In this document: piece by piece, positions 1-7,930 of the stretch | Numbering within the stretch: the first letter of the stretch is position 1 | Layout: the number at the start of each line of letters is the position of its first letter | DNA from: Bacteroides sp. | GTDB taxonomy: Bacteria; Bacteroidota; Bacteroidia; Bacteroidales; Muribaculaceae | Assembly: GCA_023666905.1 (NCBI GenBank) | Contig: JAMPBC010000006.1 | Location: forward strand, 21,770-62,441 | Direction of reading: 5' to 3' | Length of the DNA: 40,672 bases | Program-made: the position numbers and the translations under genes | Notes under the pieces: model-generated | What the model was told of the DNA's origin: nothing | Seen by the model: the letters and a program-made list of their open reading frames with translations, nothing else | Databases searched by the model: none

Positions 1-242
1 GTGGGCTCAGCCTTGGGAGGGTCAGCCTTTGCAACTTCGGCCTTTGGAGGGTCGGTTTTTGCAGCTTCAGCTTTTGCCGTTTCAGCCTTTACTTCCGGCT
101 TTTCGGCAGGAGCTTTAGGCTGTTCAACCGGAGCCTTTGGTTCGGAAGATACCTTGGCCGGTTCCTCGGCAGACTCGCTACCATTTATAACATCGGCAAG
201 TTTGCCAATGCTGTTACTGATTTTATTAAAGAATCCTTTCAT
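1..242 (-). CDS. Ala/Lys/Pro-rich protein, N-terminal part (runs off the window)
   Basis: The first 80 codons of a minus-strand gene are visible. The ATG lies 2 bases after the TGA of the FtsW-PBP fusion gene, so it should be the next gene of that operon. The N-terminus begins MKGFFNKISNSIGKLADVIN and is short and amphipathic. From about residue 27 it becomes a low-complexity linker of Lys, Ala, Pro and Glu, with repeats of the type DPPKAEVAKA that are also visible as DNA direct repeats in 1-110. Such a linker usually joins a short N-terminal segment to a folded domain; that domain lies outside the window. Function unknown. The position suggests a cell-envelope or phospho-signalling role, but that is inference only. 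Confidence 0.6.
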   Translation of the reverse strand, partial: MKGFFNKISNSIGKLADVINGSESAEEPAKVSSEPKAPVEQPKAPAEKPEVKAETAKAEAAKTDPPKAEVAKADPPKAEP

Positions 243-244
243 AA

Positions 245-3200
245 TCAATAGATTTGATAGCCCGCGGCATTAAGCGTGGGAATTATGCAGTTGCCCACGG
301 CTTTTGCGGCACTGCTGGAGGTGAATCCGGGAGTGCGCTCCAAGCGAAGTGCCACGGCGAGATAAGAATTGAGTTTTTGGCTGAATAGAATGCAAATGTA
401 CCAAGCATCGTTGCTGTGAGGCAACTTGTTGCGATAGTCACCACGTTCCGGAGTACCTGTTTTTCCGGCAACACTGCGTTCATCGCCGGGATGATTGGGC
501 AGGAAGTTCCATCGCTGGCTCTCCAATTGCATGTGATGTTTAAGAATACCGGCTTCTGTTGCGCCCACAACATTTATTTGCTGAGGATAAGGCTGCTGCG
601 TACCGCCAATACTCTTGACGTAGCGGGTTGGAGCAAGTTTACCGCCATTGGCCACGATGGATGCCACACGCGCCATCATAAGAGGTGTGGCTCGGAGAGC
701 ACCTTGCCCCCAGGCAATTGCCATGTCGTTATTGAGCCACGCACGGCGCACATCCTTAATTGGACGCGGAGGATGCGTTATGTAGTTGTAATATCGCATA
801 CCTTCACTTTGAATGGCTGCAAGTTCCGAATTAAATCCGGCCGAGTTGTTAAGTTCACCCAGATTAAAGAAATAGGTCGAAGCTGATTGGTTGCGATGCA
901 GTCGGGCTCCTACAGCCTCATAAATCTGACCTAACTGAGAGTGCAGACTCTTGTCATGAAGAAGGTGAATGAAGTAGTTGTTCGACGATTTTTGAATTGC
1001 GGTGATCATTGGAAAATGTTCGCCCGTTAAATCGCCGCGCCGTTCAATCTCCTCGTCCATGGTTATTTTATATGTAATCTTATCGGCCTCCGGACCAAAT
1101 GCCTTGAATGCGGCAAGTGCTGTCATTATTTTAGCGGTTGAGCCCGGTGCGGTCTGGAATGTCATTCCAAGGTCGCGTTCGGTTATGGGCGCATGTCCCT
1201 TTATCTGCTCAAACGGGGCATCGCCATAGATCTTCGCATCGTTAAGCATTATAATGGAGTCCTGATTTGGCAGTGGATAGTTTGCCGAAGCAAGGAAATC
1301 GCCGGTAATGGCATTGAGCACAACAGCCGAAGCTCTCAAGCGCGGACGGCGCCCCACTTCCGATGCGGGGAAATAAGACGCCATGGCATCCTGCAACTTT
1401 TTCTGAAGCGCGGCATCAACAGTGAGATACATGTCGCGTTCCTCACGCCGCTCGTTGAACTCTTTAATAAGCGGATTATTATAAATTCCATATTTAAGGA
1501 ACGGAATTACAGATGTGTAATCCCTCTTTTTGGGGTGGAAAGTGGTGTCCTGTTCGGGCATGAACCGATTAGGGCGATATTTATGGGATTTGAGTTCAAT
1601 TGTTTGAAGCGGGATGTCGAGGCCTCGCAACTCCCCGGCATAACGAGATTCAGCCATAAAACCTATAGGGTCGGAATCCTGATAGCCAAGAACTTTTTTT
1701 GAACCGGCATCGCCAAGAATAAACAGCAAATGATCGCCCATGGTATAATAGCGGTCCTTTCGCTTGTGGGCTTCTTTCTGAAGCTCTTTAGCATCAAATC
1801 CCAGCGGGACAATCGAGGGAATTGCATTAAGCAACGAATCGGGCACACTTGTTGCGAGCAGAAGTCCGTTTGTATCGTAAATGTTTCCGGCATTCAATCT
1901 GTTAAGCACCATGCCTATGCGGGGATTGTATTCAATTATGCGTGCACCCATGGTGTTGGTTATTTTGGCCGGACGGATAAGAGTTTCGTTTTTATTGACA
2001 ATCTGATAATTGGCCAGAGTACCAATAATTACCAACGCACCGATTATAAACATAAGGACACTGGCGGCAATGGCTCCCGAGAATGATTGTGCATACTTAC
2101 GCTGGCTTTCAGTGGCTCGTGTGCGCGATGCCGAAAGCACAACACCGAAAGCGGCCATGGAGGCTATGAGACTTGTGCGGCTGTAGCTCAAGAACGGCAC
2201 GGTTACACCGGAGAGCGGCACAATTCCAAGGGAAGCGAACACAATGAACAGGAACTGCACGCCGGTGAGCAACGCAATGCCCATTACAAGATACATGGTG
2301 AACGGCTGACCGGCACGGCGGCCAATGAGCAACGACCGGTGGATGAGAAGCACAAAGCACACAATCACCAGCACCAAACCGGTAAGGCCAAGCATTTCAC
2401 CTATGGATGTAAAGGCCATGTCTGTGTGGAAAGCAGGAACCACTGATGGGCTGCCGTTTCCGAGTCCCATCCCGGTGGCACCACCTGTAGCGGCACTCCA
2501 TATACCTTGAGCCACCTGGTCGCCTCCATGCACATGATTGTCCCATTGTCCACCCCACGACATTGCAGTTCGGTTTGTCAATCGTGCGGCTTCCGATTCA
2601 GCGCCCATAATTTTCAGTAGAGGGCCTCCCAGTGCGAAAACCACAATAAGCAGATTGACTATTATGGCACTTTCATAGATTTGACGCGACTTGAACCAAC
2701 CGAAAGCAATCCACGCGACAAACCAAAAAGCGGCCGCGACAATAAGTGTAACCGGGGTGTTGTTTATGGCTCGGGCAAGCAACATCAGCCCAATGAAAGA
2801 GAGCAATCCGATGAGCAATTGCGCAAAATCGCGTCGCGCCATTGAATAAAGGAATATGAAAGTGACGAGCACTACAAGAGCCGGTCCCATATCGCTCAAC
2901 ACAAGAAGATAAAGCATCATCAGAGCCAACATAACACCGACCAACACGGCGATTGTTCCAACTTGCCGACGCGCTGACAGAGGGGTTAGTTTGGCTGAGA
3001 AGGCCTGAAGCAACAACGAGTTTTCAGCAAAGAATGCAGCTACGAAAATCAAAATGAGATATTTGCACACCTCGCTTGGCTGGAAACCGCCAAGATTCAC
3101 GCGGGCGTCACTTCCTTCGGGACCGCTGCCGAACATAGCCAATAAAAAGATAAGGCCCACAGCACAAAGAAGATAGGAGAATCCTGTGGAAAAGCTCAGC

Positions 3201-4429
3201 CCATTGGTGCGGGTAAGTGACCGTTTCTTTTTGCGGGAACTCATAAACTTATCAATGGGGTCGAACGGTAATGACCCGAATTGCAGCTTGCTCTTTCCGG
3301 CAAAAAATTTGGACATGTTCAAGCACGACACAAGGGCCATCGCCACAAGCCCCATACCCAAAGCCTTGGCCATTGTAAAACCATAGTCTTTGTCGGCAAG
3401 AGGATTGGTCATGGCATACATGGCCAGAAGTCCTATGCCGGTAAGAATCATTATAAGGCTAAGCAGCATAAAATCAGAGCGTGTGCCAAGTTTCCTGTCG
3501 CGAATGGCAGTGAACATGAACATGGCAAGCCACCCAATGAGGAATATGGCTGCACCGGTGGCAATGCTATCCTTGAATTGCGCCGGAGTGCGTACAATAA
3601 ATGTACGGTCGGCTTTTATTGCTTGATAAGTGTACGTGTCAAATGGAGTTATAACATGAGTTTGCTGGCGGAACGATAGGTTCAGTCCGGCTGATGGCAT
3701 TTTGCCGTCTGCAGTGGTTCCTTTTTCTCGTCCATATTGATAGCCTTCGGCAATGGGAACCACACTGTAGCTCTTGCCGGGCTGCAAATGGAACCGGGCT
3801 TCTCCCGAAGCATCGGTAACGGCATAGCCTAAAGTTTTAGAATTGCGGAACGCTTCTTTGCCATCAACCTTACCACCCTTGCTGTCGACAGAGTCAATGC
3901 TATGTTCGCGCAACCGAACGGTTATGCCACCCAAAGGAGCATTTGGCGAATTTTTGTCGTTGAACACCTTCACCTTCAGCAAAGCCGGGCCATTACCGAA
4001 ATCGGAAGTGAGCGAAGAATTCTTTGCAGCATACCATTCGGCATCCATGCCAAGAAGTTTGTAATCCTTGCCCACGCGTTCACGCATGTAAGTGCCACCC
4101 TCTTTGTAGGCCTTTTCGGCCTGCATTTTGTAGACGGTGCGGTTCAATGCGCCAAGATTTTCGGGAGCACCGTATTTGGCTATGCCGGCGGTAATCCAGT
4201 CAGCCACAAGACGGGCATCGACGGGATCAGTAAAATATCCGCACTCCATCAATAATTTGTTCAATGTATCGGCCTTCAGATTGGCGTCAAGAACCACAGT
4301 GTGGCCGGTAATCAAGTCCTTTTCAGTATCAGAAAGTTGAGCCGAAAAGTTGTTGGTCATTGAAATGCAGCCAAGAACGAACATGGCGGCACACAAAAGA
4401 TAGCTTATAAAAGGAGAGATTCTATTCAT
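245..4429 (-). CDS. FtsW/RodA glycosyltransferase fused to a penicillin-binding transpeptidase
   Basis: A 1394-residue inner-membrane protein that would both polymerise and cross-link peptidoglycan. Residues 1-145 form an N-terminal anchor and exported region. Residues about 150-240 resemble a carboxypeptidase-regulatory-like beta-sandwich. The multi-pass SEDS (FtsW/RodA) part follows from about 285 to 830, with the family signature QPSE at 450-453 and HTD at 668-670 before the IGE loop. The C-terminal part is a class B PBP transpeptidase with all three active-site motifs: STAK (Ser1097, Lys1100), SSN (1148-1150) and KTG (1323-1325). In most bacteria SEDS and bPBP are separate proteins that act as a complex; here they share one chain. 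The start codon overlaps the end of the PP2C gene by 8 bases, so the two are translationally coupled. Confidence 0.92.
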   Translation of the reverse strand: MNRISPFISYLLCAAMFVLGCISMTNNFSAQLSDTEKDLITGHTVVLDANLKADTLNKLLMECGYFTDPVDARLVADWITAGIAKYGAPENLGALNRTVYKMQAEKAYKEGGTYMRERVGKDYKLLGMDAEWYAAKNSSLTSDFGNGPALLKVKVFNDKNSPNAPLGGITVRLREHSIDSVDSKGGKVDGKEAFRNSKTLGYAVTDASGEARFHLQPGKSYSVVPIAEGYQYGREKGTTADGKMPSAGLNLSFRQQTHVITPFDTYTYQAIKADRTFIVRTPAQFKDSIATGAAIFLIGWLAMFMFTAIRDRKLGTRSDFMLLSLIMILTGIGLLAMYAMTNPLADKDYGFTMAKALGMGLVAMALVSCLNMSKFFAGKSKLQFGSLPFDPIDKFMSSRKKKRSLTRTNGLSFSTGFSYLLCAVGLIFLLAMFGSGPEGSDARVNLGGFQPSEVCKYLILIFVAAFFAENSLLLQAFSAKLTPLSARRQVGTIAVLVGVMLALMMLYLLVLSDMGPALVVLVTFIFLYSMARRDFAQLLIGLLSFIGLMLLARAINNTPVTLIVAAAFWFVAWIAFGWFKSRQIYESAIIVNLLIVVFALGGPLLKIMGAESEAARLTNRTAMSWGGQWDNHVHGGDQVAQGIWSAATGGATGMGLGNGSPSVVPAFHTDMAFTSIGEMLGLTGLVLVIVCFVLLIHRSLLIGRRAGQPFTMYLVMGIALLTGVQFLFIVFASLGIVPLSGVTVPFLSYSRTSLIASMAAFGVVLSASRTRATESQRKYAQSFSGAIAASVLMFIIGALVIIGTLANYQIVNKNETLIRPAKITNTMGARIIEYNPRIGMVLNRLNAGNIYDTNGLLLATSVPDSLLNAIPSIVPLGFDAKELQKEAHKRKDRYYTMGDHLLFILGDAGSKKVLGYQDSDPIGFMAESRYAGELRGLDIPLQTIELKSHKYRPNRFMPEQDTTFHPKKRDYTSVIPFLKYGIYNNPLIKEFNERREERDMYLTVDAALQKKLQDAMASYFPASEVGRRPRLRASAVVLNAITGDFLASANYPLPNQDSIIMLNDAKIYGDAPFEQIKGHAPITERDLGMTFQTAPGSTAKIMTALAAFKAFGPEADKITYKITMDEEIERRGDLTGEHFPMITAIQKSSNNYFIHLLHDKSLHSQLGQIYEAVGARLHRNQSASTYFFNLGELNNSAGFNSELAAIQSEGMRYYNYITHPPRPIKDVRRAWLNNDMAIAWGQGALRATPLMMARVASIVANGGKLAPTRYVKSIGGTQQPYPQQINVVGATEAGILKHHMQLESQRWNFLPNHPGDERSVAGKTGTPERGDYRNKLPHSNDAWYICILFSQKLNSYLAVALRLERTPGFTSSSAAKAVGNCIIPTLNAAGYQIY

Positions 4430-5684
4430 GGACGGAAGTATCAGTAGCGGGTTTTGATTGAGCAGATGTGGAAGTTGGTGCCGTTGCTTCCGCAGATGTT
4501 ACTTTGCCTGAAGCTTTTTTATTCAGCGAATCGGCAACTTCGGGGCCTACAAGTTCGGGGTTGTATATGGTATCCGTGGTTGTGGTGTCCATTGGCGTTA
4601 CAATTGTTTCCTCTACCGGGGCATCGGGTTCTTTATCCTCACCTATTGAGGTTGACAATCGGCCAATGAAAAATCCCGCCGTGCCACCAACAAGGAAGGA
4701 TATTGCAATGGTAATCACATAAACCGATACACGTTTTGTGTTCAATTTAGTGGCAAGTGATTTTTTCGGTTTGACGGCTTCTTCCGAGGTTGCCTGCCGG
4801 AGCGGTTGAGGCTCAGGAATGGCAATCATGTCGTCGCTGTTGTCGGCGGGAGGCAATTCAGGACCAAAAGTAATGTCATCAACTTCATCGGCAAGTGGAA
4901 CCTGAGTTATTGCGGGCACATTGACTTTTGCAATGACAGCGGTGATGTTATCCTTTCCGCCGGCATCATTGGCCATGTCGATGAGTTTTCTAACCTCATC
5001 CTGAGCCGGCGCGTCAGTGACAAGAACAGAAGCAATCTGACGTGAGTAGAGCATGTCGGAAAGCCCGTCGGAACATAGCAGGAATTGCGTCGGACCAAGT
5101 ATGGGAAAAATACCTGCGTCAAGGAAATTGGGGTCGTCAGGATTGTGCAGTTCATCGCCAAGCGAACGTTCAATAATATTACGTTGCGGGTGAGTCATTG
5201 CCTGCTCCTCAGTTAGCAGTCCAACTTCTTCACGATAACCAACCAGTGAGTGATCGTGGCTTAATTTCTTCAAACCGTCCACAGCGGTGAATTGATACAA
5301 GCGGGAATCGCCCACGTGAACCATATAGAGACGGCGCTCATCTACGGATATTATGGCCGATGAGATAACACATCCCATGCGGGAGCGCGCTGCATCTTTC
5401 CGCTTATGCTCAACTATGGCGTTATTGGCCTTTGTCACCGCATGCTTTAGAAGCTCCAGGCAATCAACTCCGGAACGCGAACTCACTTCAGCCGTAATAA
5501 CATCGCGGGCTATTTGAGCTGCCACCTCACCTCCTTCGTAACCGCCTATGCCATCAATAGCGGCCAGAAGGATGTGAGTTCCACCCCACAGCTCGCAAGC
5601 AATGTAGTTATCTTCGTTATTTGAACGTTTCCGTCCGGTGTCAATGGCGCCGAAAAAGGAAACGGTTACATTTTCAGTGTTCAT
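4422..5684 (-). CDS. Membrane-anchored PP2C-family Ser/Thr phosphatase
   Basis: A 420-residue protein with a cytoplasmic PP2C (PPM) catalytic domain at about 8-255. Metal-binding residues are visible: Asp25 in the NNED motif, Asp44-Gly45 in DGIGGYEGGE, Asp126 in HVGDSR, Asp206 in CSDGLSD and Asp245 in GGKDN. One membrane helix at about 321-342 follows a Lys-rich stretch. The last roughly 75 residues are Thr/Ser/Pro-rich and should be outside the cytoplasm. The layout matches PstP-type phosphatases that reverse Hanks-kinase phosphorylation of cell-wall enzymes. No kinase gene is in the window. The gene lies between an FHA protein and the FtsW-PBP fusion, overlapping the latter by 8 bases, which suggests it regulates wall synthesis. 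Confidence 0.93.
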   Translation of the reverse strand: MNTENVTVSFFGAIDTGRKRSNNEDNYIACELWGGTHILLAAIDGIGGYEGGEVAAQIARDVITAEVSSRSGVDCLELLKHAVTKANNAIVEHKRKDAARSRMGCVISSAIISVDERRLYMVHVGDSRLYQFTAVDGLKKLSHDHSLVGYREEVGLLTEEQAMTHPQRNIIERSLGDELHNPDDPNFLDAGIFPILGPTQFLLCSDGLSDMLYSRQIASVLVTDAPAQDEVRKLIDMANDAGGKDNITAVIAKVNVPAITQVPLADEVDDITFGPELPPADNSDDMIAIPEPQPLRQATSEEAVKPKKSLATKLNTKRVSVYVITIAISFLVGGTAGFFIGRLSTSIGEDKEPDAPVEETIVTPMDTTTTDTIYNPELVGPEVADSLNKKASGKVTSAEATAPTSTSAQSKPATDTSVHE

Positions 5685-5764
5685 CTTGGCAAGTTTTTAA
5701 AATGATTCACACATAAATAAATTACCAAAAGCACAAGGCTAAGTATGAAAAGCAGGTTCCACAT
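5681..5764 (-). CDS. 27-residue single-pass membrane peptide
   Basis: A short reading frame beginning MWNLLFILSLVLLVIYLCVN and ending with a basic tail (His-Phe-Lys-Asn-Leu-Pro-Arg). It occupies the otherwise empty gap between the FHA gene and the PP2C gene. Its TGA overlaps the ATG of the PP2C gene as ATGA, the same coupling used by many true gene pairs in this window. Almost the whole peptide is one hydrophobic helix with a positive C-terminus, as in small membrane regulators. No Shine-Dalgarno sequence is obvious, which is normal for the phylum. It could instead be a non-functional leader whose translation couples FHA and PP2C expression. Function unknown. Confidence 0.5.
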   Translation of the reverse strand: MWNLLFILSLVLLVIYLCVNHFKNLPR

Positions 5765-5779
5765 ATCTCGATGTGTTTA

Positions 5780-6886
5780 TTAAATGTTGGACCGAAAACG
5801 AATCTGCACGCTGTCGGCCAAAATAATTGTTGAGTTGTTGGGCAATGGACGCCACTGGTCCGGGTTCGGAGCAATACTGCGCTCATTAAGCGTTGCAGGA
5901 CCTATAATTGCAATTTCAAAACGTCCTGTTGATGCATTGCGTCGAATCATAGCATGGGGGGTCATCACTCTGTCGCTGTTAACGCGCACCACATCCACGC
6001 CGGGCGCTCCCCGCATTGAACTGCGCCCAACAATGTTGAGCTGTTCGGAGGTCATGGCTACGATGTGGATTTTTTTGTCACCGGCTCCCTCCAGGAACTC
6101 ACCTTCCTGAGCCTCAAGGGTTGCAAAATATGTTGACTGCCGGGGAGGAGTATTAGTTCCCTGCTGTGATGGTGCAGCTTTTTTAGCCGTTGTACCCTTT
6201 CTTTCGGAAGCATTTTTAGCAGAAACCGAAGGTTCCACCCCATGGGCAAAACCTGTTTGAGCCTTATGCTCATCAAGTTGAAGCAGCAACCTTATGCGAT
6301 CCTTTTCAACGAGGTCAAGTTTATTGAGAATATTGGGATTGATGCAATTGCGAATGGCGCGCAACGAATTTACGCCCTGCACGGTTGTCACAACCCGGGA
6401 ATCGCCTTGCGGCTGCGAGCCACCCTCAGTTGGAGGATAGAGGCTCGAACTGATTTGAACCAACGCTCCGGTGAGCAACTGCTCGGGAGTGACTCCATCA
6501 AGCACCGCATCCTCAGGGATTTCCACCAATTGAAATTGCCAATATTGGGAATGAGGTTGGTAATTCGGAAACGCTTTAGATGTGTGTTTCTTTATAATGT
6601 CAACCAACATTTTCTCGGCGCCCTCGGCCAAAAAAGGCAGACTGTCAGAAATCTCCGTGTAGTTACTGGCTTTAAGATAAATGGTAAACGAAGTATGATA
6701 CAAGAAGTTATATTCAGTGGAAAGCTTCTTTATGGTAAGATTAAAGTGATGCTTGATTGAGTCAAGGACTTCCTTTACAGTTATTTCATCCTGACCAATG
6801 CCCTCAATTTCCTCCCGCACATCATTCTGTGCCGGCTCGATATTTTCAGGAGCAAGGAATTTTTTAATATTTTTAAAAAATGACAT
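5780..6886 (-). CDS. FHA-domain protein with an FhaA-like N-terminal region
   Basis: A 368-residue cytoplasmic protein, first gene of the operon. Residues about 1-150 form an alpha/beta domain whose opening (MSFFKNIKKF) and placement recall the DUF3662 domain of actinobacterial FhaA; this resemblance was judged by eye. A Gln/Ser/Pro/Lys-rich linker follows (about 155-265). The C-terminal 100 residues look like a divergent FHA phosphothreonine-binding domain, with Gly287-Arg288 in the first strand, TPHA at 309-312 in place of the usual SRRHA, and a late beta strand ending in VQIRF. The loss of the usual Ser in the SxxH motif leaves phosphopeptide binding uncertain. It probably recruits phosphorylated partners to the wall-synthesis machinery encoded downstream. 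Confidence 0.75.
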   Translation of the reverse strand: MSFFKNIKKFLAPENIEPAQNDVREEIEGIGQDEITVKEVLDSIKHHFNLTIKKLSTEYNFLYHTSFTIYLKASNYTEISDSLPFLAEGAEKMLVDIIKKHTSKAFPNYQPHSQYWQFQLVEIPEDAVLDGVTPEQLLTGALVQISSSLYPPTEGGSQPQGDSRVVTTVQGVNSLRAIRNCINPNILNKLDLVEKDRIRLLLQLDEHKAQTGFAHGVEPSVSAKNASERKGTTAKKAAPSQQGTNTPPRQSTYFATLEAQEGEFLEGAGDKKIHIVAMTSEQLNIVGRSSMRGAPGVDVVRVNSDRVMTPHAMIRRNASTGRFEIAIIGPATLNERSIAPNPDQWRPLPNNSTIILADSVQIRFRSNI

Positions 6887-6906
6887 AGCTTAAGCAAAAT
6901 ATATTC

Positions 6907-6931
6907 CCATTACAGGAAAAAAGTGTAATGG
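6907..6931. repeat. 8-bp perfect inverted repeat in a divergent promoter region
   Basis: CCATTACA and TGTAATGG are separated by 9 bases, between the divergent FHA operon and EEP gene. This is the size and spacing of a dimeric operator, though it could also be a hairpin in the FHA 5' leader. It lies just downstream of the minus-strand -7 candidate. Confidence 0.4.
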
Positions 6932-6933
6932 TG

Positions 6934-6941
6934 CAAATTTA
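6934..6941 (-). promoter_or_regulatory. Candidate -7 element for the FHA-PP2C-FtsW/PBP operon
   Basis: TAAATTTG on the minus strand fits the Bacteroidetes -7 consensus TAnnTTTG and lies about 50 bases upstream of the FHA start. No convincing -33 TTTG was seen at the usual spacing. Confidence 0.35.
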
Positions 6942-6954
6942 CAATTTTTTTTTG

Positions 6955-6962
6955 TAACTTTG
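6955..6962 (+). promoter_or_regulatory. Candidate -7 element for the EEP phosphodiesterase gene
   Basis: TAACTTTG matches TAnnTTTG and ends 20 bases before the ATG at 6983. No clear -33 element was seen. Confidence 0.45.
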
Positions 6963-6982
6963 GCCAATTCAACAATTTTGCC

Positions 6983-7930
6983 ATGAAATCTTTAAAAAGT
7001 TTAGTAATTTGTGCTGTATTAGCCTTTTCCGCATTAAGTTCAGCAGCATCAAACGACCCTTACAAGCCCTCGTTCGTAGTGGCCAGCTATAATCTTCGTC
7101 AAGCCAACCACTCCGACTCGGTTGCCGGGAACGGCTGGGGACGGCGTCTTCCGGTTCTTGCCGAGCTGATACGCTTCCATGGATTTGACATATTTGGAAC
7201 ACAGGAAGGCTTCAAGCATCAGCTTGACAGCCTCCAAGCACGGCTTCCGGGCTATGAATACATTGGCGTTGGCCGAGACGACGGCAAAGACGAGGGTGAA
7301 CACTCGGCAATATTCTACCGCACCGACCTGTTTAAGCTGCTTGATAAAGGCGACTTCTGGCTTTCTGAAACCCCTGACCGTCCCGGACTGGGTTGGGATG
7401 CCGTGTGTCCCCGCATCTGTTCGTGGGGAAAGTTTATCCACATCCCCTCGGGAAAGGTGTTCGTGTTCATGAATCTCCACATGGACCATGTTGGCAAAAA
7501 AGCGCGTGTGGAAGCAGCCAAACTTGTAAAGCAAAAAATTTCAGAAGTGGCCGGAGACGCTCCTGCCATCGTCACCGGTGATTTCAATGTTGACCAAACG
7601 CATGAGTCATATCGCACAATGCTGGGCAATGGGGATATGCTTGACTCCTACAATGAAGCCATAATCCGTTACGCACCAAACGGCACGTTCAACAGCTATC
7701 ACACTGATGACTTTACCACATCGCGCATTGACCATGTGTTTGTCACCCCAGGTGTGACAATAAATAGATACGGAGTGTTGACCGACACTTACCGCACCGA
7801 CGATTCCGACAATGCGAAACGTTCTGAACTTTCGGCCGCTCCTGGAGAAATAGAGGCTCGGAAGTTTACACCCCGCACCCCTTCCGACCATTTCCCAGTC
7901 ATGGTTGTTCTAACACTGCAAGAGCCTTAA
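6983..7930 (+). CDS. Secreted endonuclease/exonuclease/phosphatase-family protein
   Basis: A 315-residue protein with a signal peptide (about 1-22, ending SSAAS), so periplasmic or secreted. The rest is one EEP-fold metal-dependent phosphodiesterase domain. Expected catalytic residues are visible: Asn37 (SYNLR), Glu75 (GTQEG), His165 (NLHMDH), Asp199 and Asn201 (TGDFN), Asp249-His250 (RIDH) and Asp301-His302 (SDHFPV). Secreted EEP proteins of Bacteroidales act on nucleic acids, phospholipids or sugar phosphates; the substrate cannot be told from the sequence. It stands alone, reads away from the FHA operon, and its stop region overlaps by 4 bases the stop region of the convergent TonB receptor gene. 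Confidence 0.9.
   Translation: MKSLKSLVICAVLAFSALSSAASNDPYKPSFVVASYNLRQANHSDSVAGNGWGRRLPVLAELIRFHGFDIFGTQEGFKHQLDSLQARLPGYEYIGVGRDDGKDEGEHSAIFYRTDLFKLLDKGDFWLSETPDRPGLGWDAVCPRICSWGKFIHIPSGKVFVFMNLHMDHVGKKARVEAAKLVKQKISEVAGDAPAIVTGDFNVDQTHESYRTMLGNGDMLDSYNEAIIRYAPNGTFNSYHTDDFTTSRIDHVFVTPGVTINRYGVLTDTYRTDDSDNAKRSELSAAPGEIEARKFTPRTPSDHFPVMVVLTLQEP

Noticed and set aside
1-110. Short periodic DNA repeats as a CRISPR or satellite
   Set aside because: The period follows Ala/Lys/Pro codons of a minus-strand coding region; no spacers or conserved repeat unit.
416-886. 156-codon plus-strand open frame inside the FtsW-PBP gene
   Set aside because: It lies opposite the transpeptidase domain with intact active-site motifs, has no recognisable domain, and the real gene explains the open frame.
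7049-7534. 161-codon minus-strand frame across the EEP gene
   Set aside because: The plus-strand protein has a signal peptide and all EEP catalytic residues; the antisense product matches nothing I recognise.
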